Source of the DNA: Levilactobacillus zymae
Lineage (GTDB): Bacteria; Bacillota; Bacilli; Lactobacillales; Lactobacillaceae
Length of the DNA: 64,000 nucleotides
NCBI RefSeq assembly: GCF_032190635.1
Contig: NZ_JAVLAS010000001.1
Span: forward strand, 1,240,001 to 1,304,000
Direction: 5' to 3'
Part shown: positions 62,173 to 64,000 of the stretch, piece by piece
Numbering within the stretch: position 1 is the first letter of the stretch
Layout: the number at the start of each line of letters is the position of its first letter
Program-made: the position numbers and the translations under genes
Notes under the pieces: generated by a model
The model's database searches: none
What the model was told of the DNA's origin: nothing
Seen by the model: only the letters and a program-made list of their open reading frames with translations

Positions 62173-63826
62173 ATGAAAAAGTCAGCAATCAAAGAATTGA
62201 AAATGCACGTGGTAAATCTCGGAAACGTTCAGGACGTGGCGACGGGAACGGTACGGTTAGCCTTATCCGTTTCCGATAAGCGTCACCGAGCGACCGTGCA
62301 ATTTGTTCAAGGGACCAGCTTTAATCAGGCCTGGGACCAGATTGCTGACGCACTAGCGGCCACTCCATTGACGAGTTGGGTACGGATTGACGTCGTCCAG
62401 TCGATTCAACGGATCACGTTAGTGCAGTTACAGGAGAAATTGAAAGCGATGCCACGCATGAACTATTGGCGGCAAGGCGTCAGTTTTGATGCCGAATTTC
62501 ACACGGCGCTCCTGGAAATGGAAATCAACGGTCACGCCTTCTTTAAGCCCGGTCCACAACATAAGATTGGGAAAAACGCGTCGGCTAGCTGGATCGATTT
62601 CGCGGCCGTTCAACGGTATCTGACTCGGCGGAACGGCCAAACCGTGCCAGAGTTGACGCAGACGCCCTATGTCTGGACCTTTTTAACGGCGGGAATTTTC
62701 TTTGACGGGGACCAGATTTACGAATTAGACCAATCGGCGCCGAGTCGGGGGATTCGCCAACTCACCGACCTCAACGGAACGCTACGAACCACCATTGATG
62801 CGGGGGAACGGTTCCTACAACGACAGATCAAGCCTGATGGTAAGTTCATTTATGGTTACTATCCCGCCCAGCAGCGCATTCTTAGTAGTTACAATACCGT
62901 GCGGCACTTTTCGTCCATTTACGCCTTGTTGGAAGCCATCGCGTTTACGGGGCAGACGGCGGACCTACCGGCAGTCAAGCAGGCGATTCAGTGGGGCATT
63001 GACCAGTTGACCACCATCACGGACGGGGCCCGCTTCGTGGTGGAGCAACGTAAGAACAAGACGCCGGAATTAAAGTTGGGCGCGCAAGCCATGCTGATCT
63101 TAGCGCTCTGCAAGTACCAGGAGGTTGCGCACGATGAGGAGTTTCTTCCCGTTCTTTTGGAAACCTACCACGGCGTGACCCGATTCTTGCAACCGTCGGG
63201 ACGGTTCAATCACGTGTTGAACCCCGACCTGACCGTCAAGGAAGCCTTCCGCATCATCTACTACGAAGGTGAAATCACCTTTGCGTTAGCCCGGTTATAT
63301 CAAATTACCCAGGACGATGCCGTGGCTCACTTGATCCAACAAACACTTGATTTCATGGTGGCCCACAACTACGGCAAGTATCACGATCACTGGTTGTCCT
63401 ACGCCATTAATGAGGCCTTGCAGATCTTTCCGGCCAACCGAGACTATATGCAGATGGGCCTGCAAAACGTTTACGACCATCTAACCTTCATCGAGCAACG
63501 GGACACGGCGTACCCGACGTTACTCGAATTGCTGAACGCGGCGGTCAAGATGACCGACGTGATCAAGCGCACTGGTAATGAGGATTTGTTGGAACCATAC
63601 GATCTCGGTCGGTTGCGGCAGGCATGGCGCTACCGGGCCGGTTACGAACTATTGACCGGCAGCTTCCAGCCGGAGTTAGCGATGTACTTCTACTATCCCG
63701 AAAAGTTTATCGGGGGGGTTCTTTGCCCGCCACGATAATTTCCGGACCAGAATCGACGACTGTGAACACTTCCTTTCCGGGTTGATCAACTACTACGACT
63801 ACGCGAATCAAGGGGGGATTAGATGA
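62173..63826 (+). pseudogene. unknown alpha-helical protein of the adhesin locus, frameshifted at a G7 run
   Basis: ATG 62173 with AGGAGGGTG. The frame as it stands ends at 63738 (521 aa, ending FIGGVLCPPR). With one G fewer in the run at 63712-63718 it reads FIGGFFARHDNFRTRIDDCE...GLINYYDYANQGGIR and stops at 63824-63826, overlapping the next ATG by ATGA, so this is the ancestral end (about 550 aa). The protein is soluble with repeated helix pairs (DLPAVKQAIQWGIDQL, AQAMLILALCKYQEV, GEITFALARLYQITQDDAV) suggesting an alpha/alpha-toroid like those of glycosidases or epimerases; I do not recognise the family. Location suggests a role in making or decorating a surface polymer. Confidence 0.65.
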
Positions 63827-64000
63827 CGATTTTAGCCGCCGCCATTGCCTATAAACGCATCCAATTCTTCATTCGGATGCTACTGTTCGTGATTCTGGGC
63901 GTGCTGGTCCTAGTGATGCGGGCCCGGAACAAAAAAAAGACCCGTAAGCGCATGGATGAACGGACCGCCTATATGATGAAGCACACCAAGCGGGATAAGA
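63823..64000 (+). CDS. small membrane protein, partial (runs off the window)
   Basis: ATG 63823 overlaps the ancestral stop of the previous gene; GGGGGG at 63812-63817 may serve as ribosome site. MTILAAAIAYKRIQFFIRML, a hydrophobic segment (LFVILGVLVLVMRA), then a strongly basic stretch (RNKKKTRKRMDERT) and YMMKHTKRDK at the edge. Single-pass membrane topology with a cytosolic basic tail. Unknown; cotranscribed with the upstream gene. Confidence 0.6.
   Translation, partial: MTILAAAIAYKRIQFFIRMLLFVILGVLVLVMRARNKKKTRKRMDERTAYMMKHTKRDK

Overview
The window comes from a low-GC Gram-positive lactic acid bacterium of the family Lactobacillaceae, probably a higher-GC lactobacillus. Evidence: strong AGGAGG-type ribosome sites with frequent TTG/GTG starts, a T-box leader on argS, Bacillus-like synteny blocks (yheA-yhaO-yhaN-yhaM-prsA-hit-ecsAB-trmB and coiA-pepF-yjbH-relQ-nadK-rluD), IS30 elements, and a KxYKxGKxW-type surface adhesin. 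I make no species call.

Layout. 1-4.1 kb: end of a Cof-type HAD phosphatase, then a leftward operon of a GH65 disaccharide phosphorylase and beta-phosphoglucomutase with a near-perfect cre. 4.3-7.8 kb: a small membrane protein, a hairpin-rich stretch before a CPBP protease, an OhrR-type regulator, a VanZ-like protein, a YbjQ-like protein and tRNA-Leu(CAG). 7.8-14.2 kb: an accessory zone with small secreted proteins, an Ltp lipoprotein cut off by an intact IS30-family element, layered IS30 wreckage, a Mor-type regulator with a truncated twin, a secreted amidase and four tandem secreted paralogues (the last one broken). 14.3-24.5 kb: a class-II UvrA-like ATPase, a C69 dipeptidase, a Crp/Fnr regulator and an apparent cell-wall cassette asnB - D-aspartate ligase - aspartate racemase. 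24.8-32.4 kb: an amidase with SH3-like repeats, a DUF2187 protein, tRNA-Gly(CCC), T-box-argS, argR, a class A PBP and yheA. 32.5-50.6 kb: the two conserved housekeeping blocks.

50.6-64 kb holds the most striking locus: a giant serine-rich-repeat adhesin gene (ancestral length 3,243 aa) with a signal peptide of the kind used by the accessory Sec route, Ala/Ser-rich stalks, Ig/Big-like domains and a tract of about 1,490 residues of Ser-Asp. It carries an amber codon directly after the signal peptide and an IS30-family insertion in an Ig-like domain. Removing the IS and its target duplication restores the frame exactly. The next gene, of unknown function, is frameshifted at a G7 run, and a small membrane-protein gene translationally coupled to its ancestral stop runs off the window. 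The locus therefore looks like a multiply disabled, or partly switchable, surface-adhesin system.

How the parts work together: disaccharide phosphorolysis feeds beta-glucose-1-phosphate to PgmB. RacD makes D-Asp, the ATP-grasp ligase adds it to peptidoglycan precursors, and AsnB may amidate it. PBP1A, amidases, VanZ-like and CPBP proteins and PrsA serve the envelope. RelQ, YjbH and OhrR serve stress responses.
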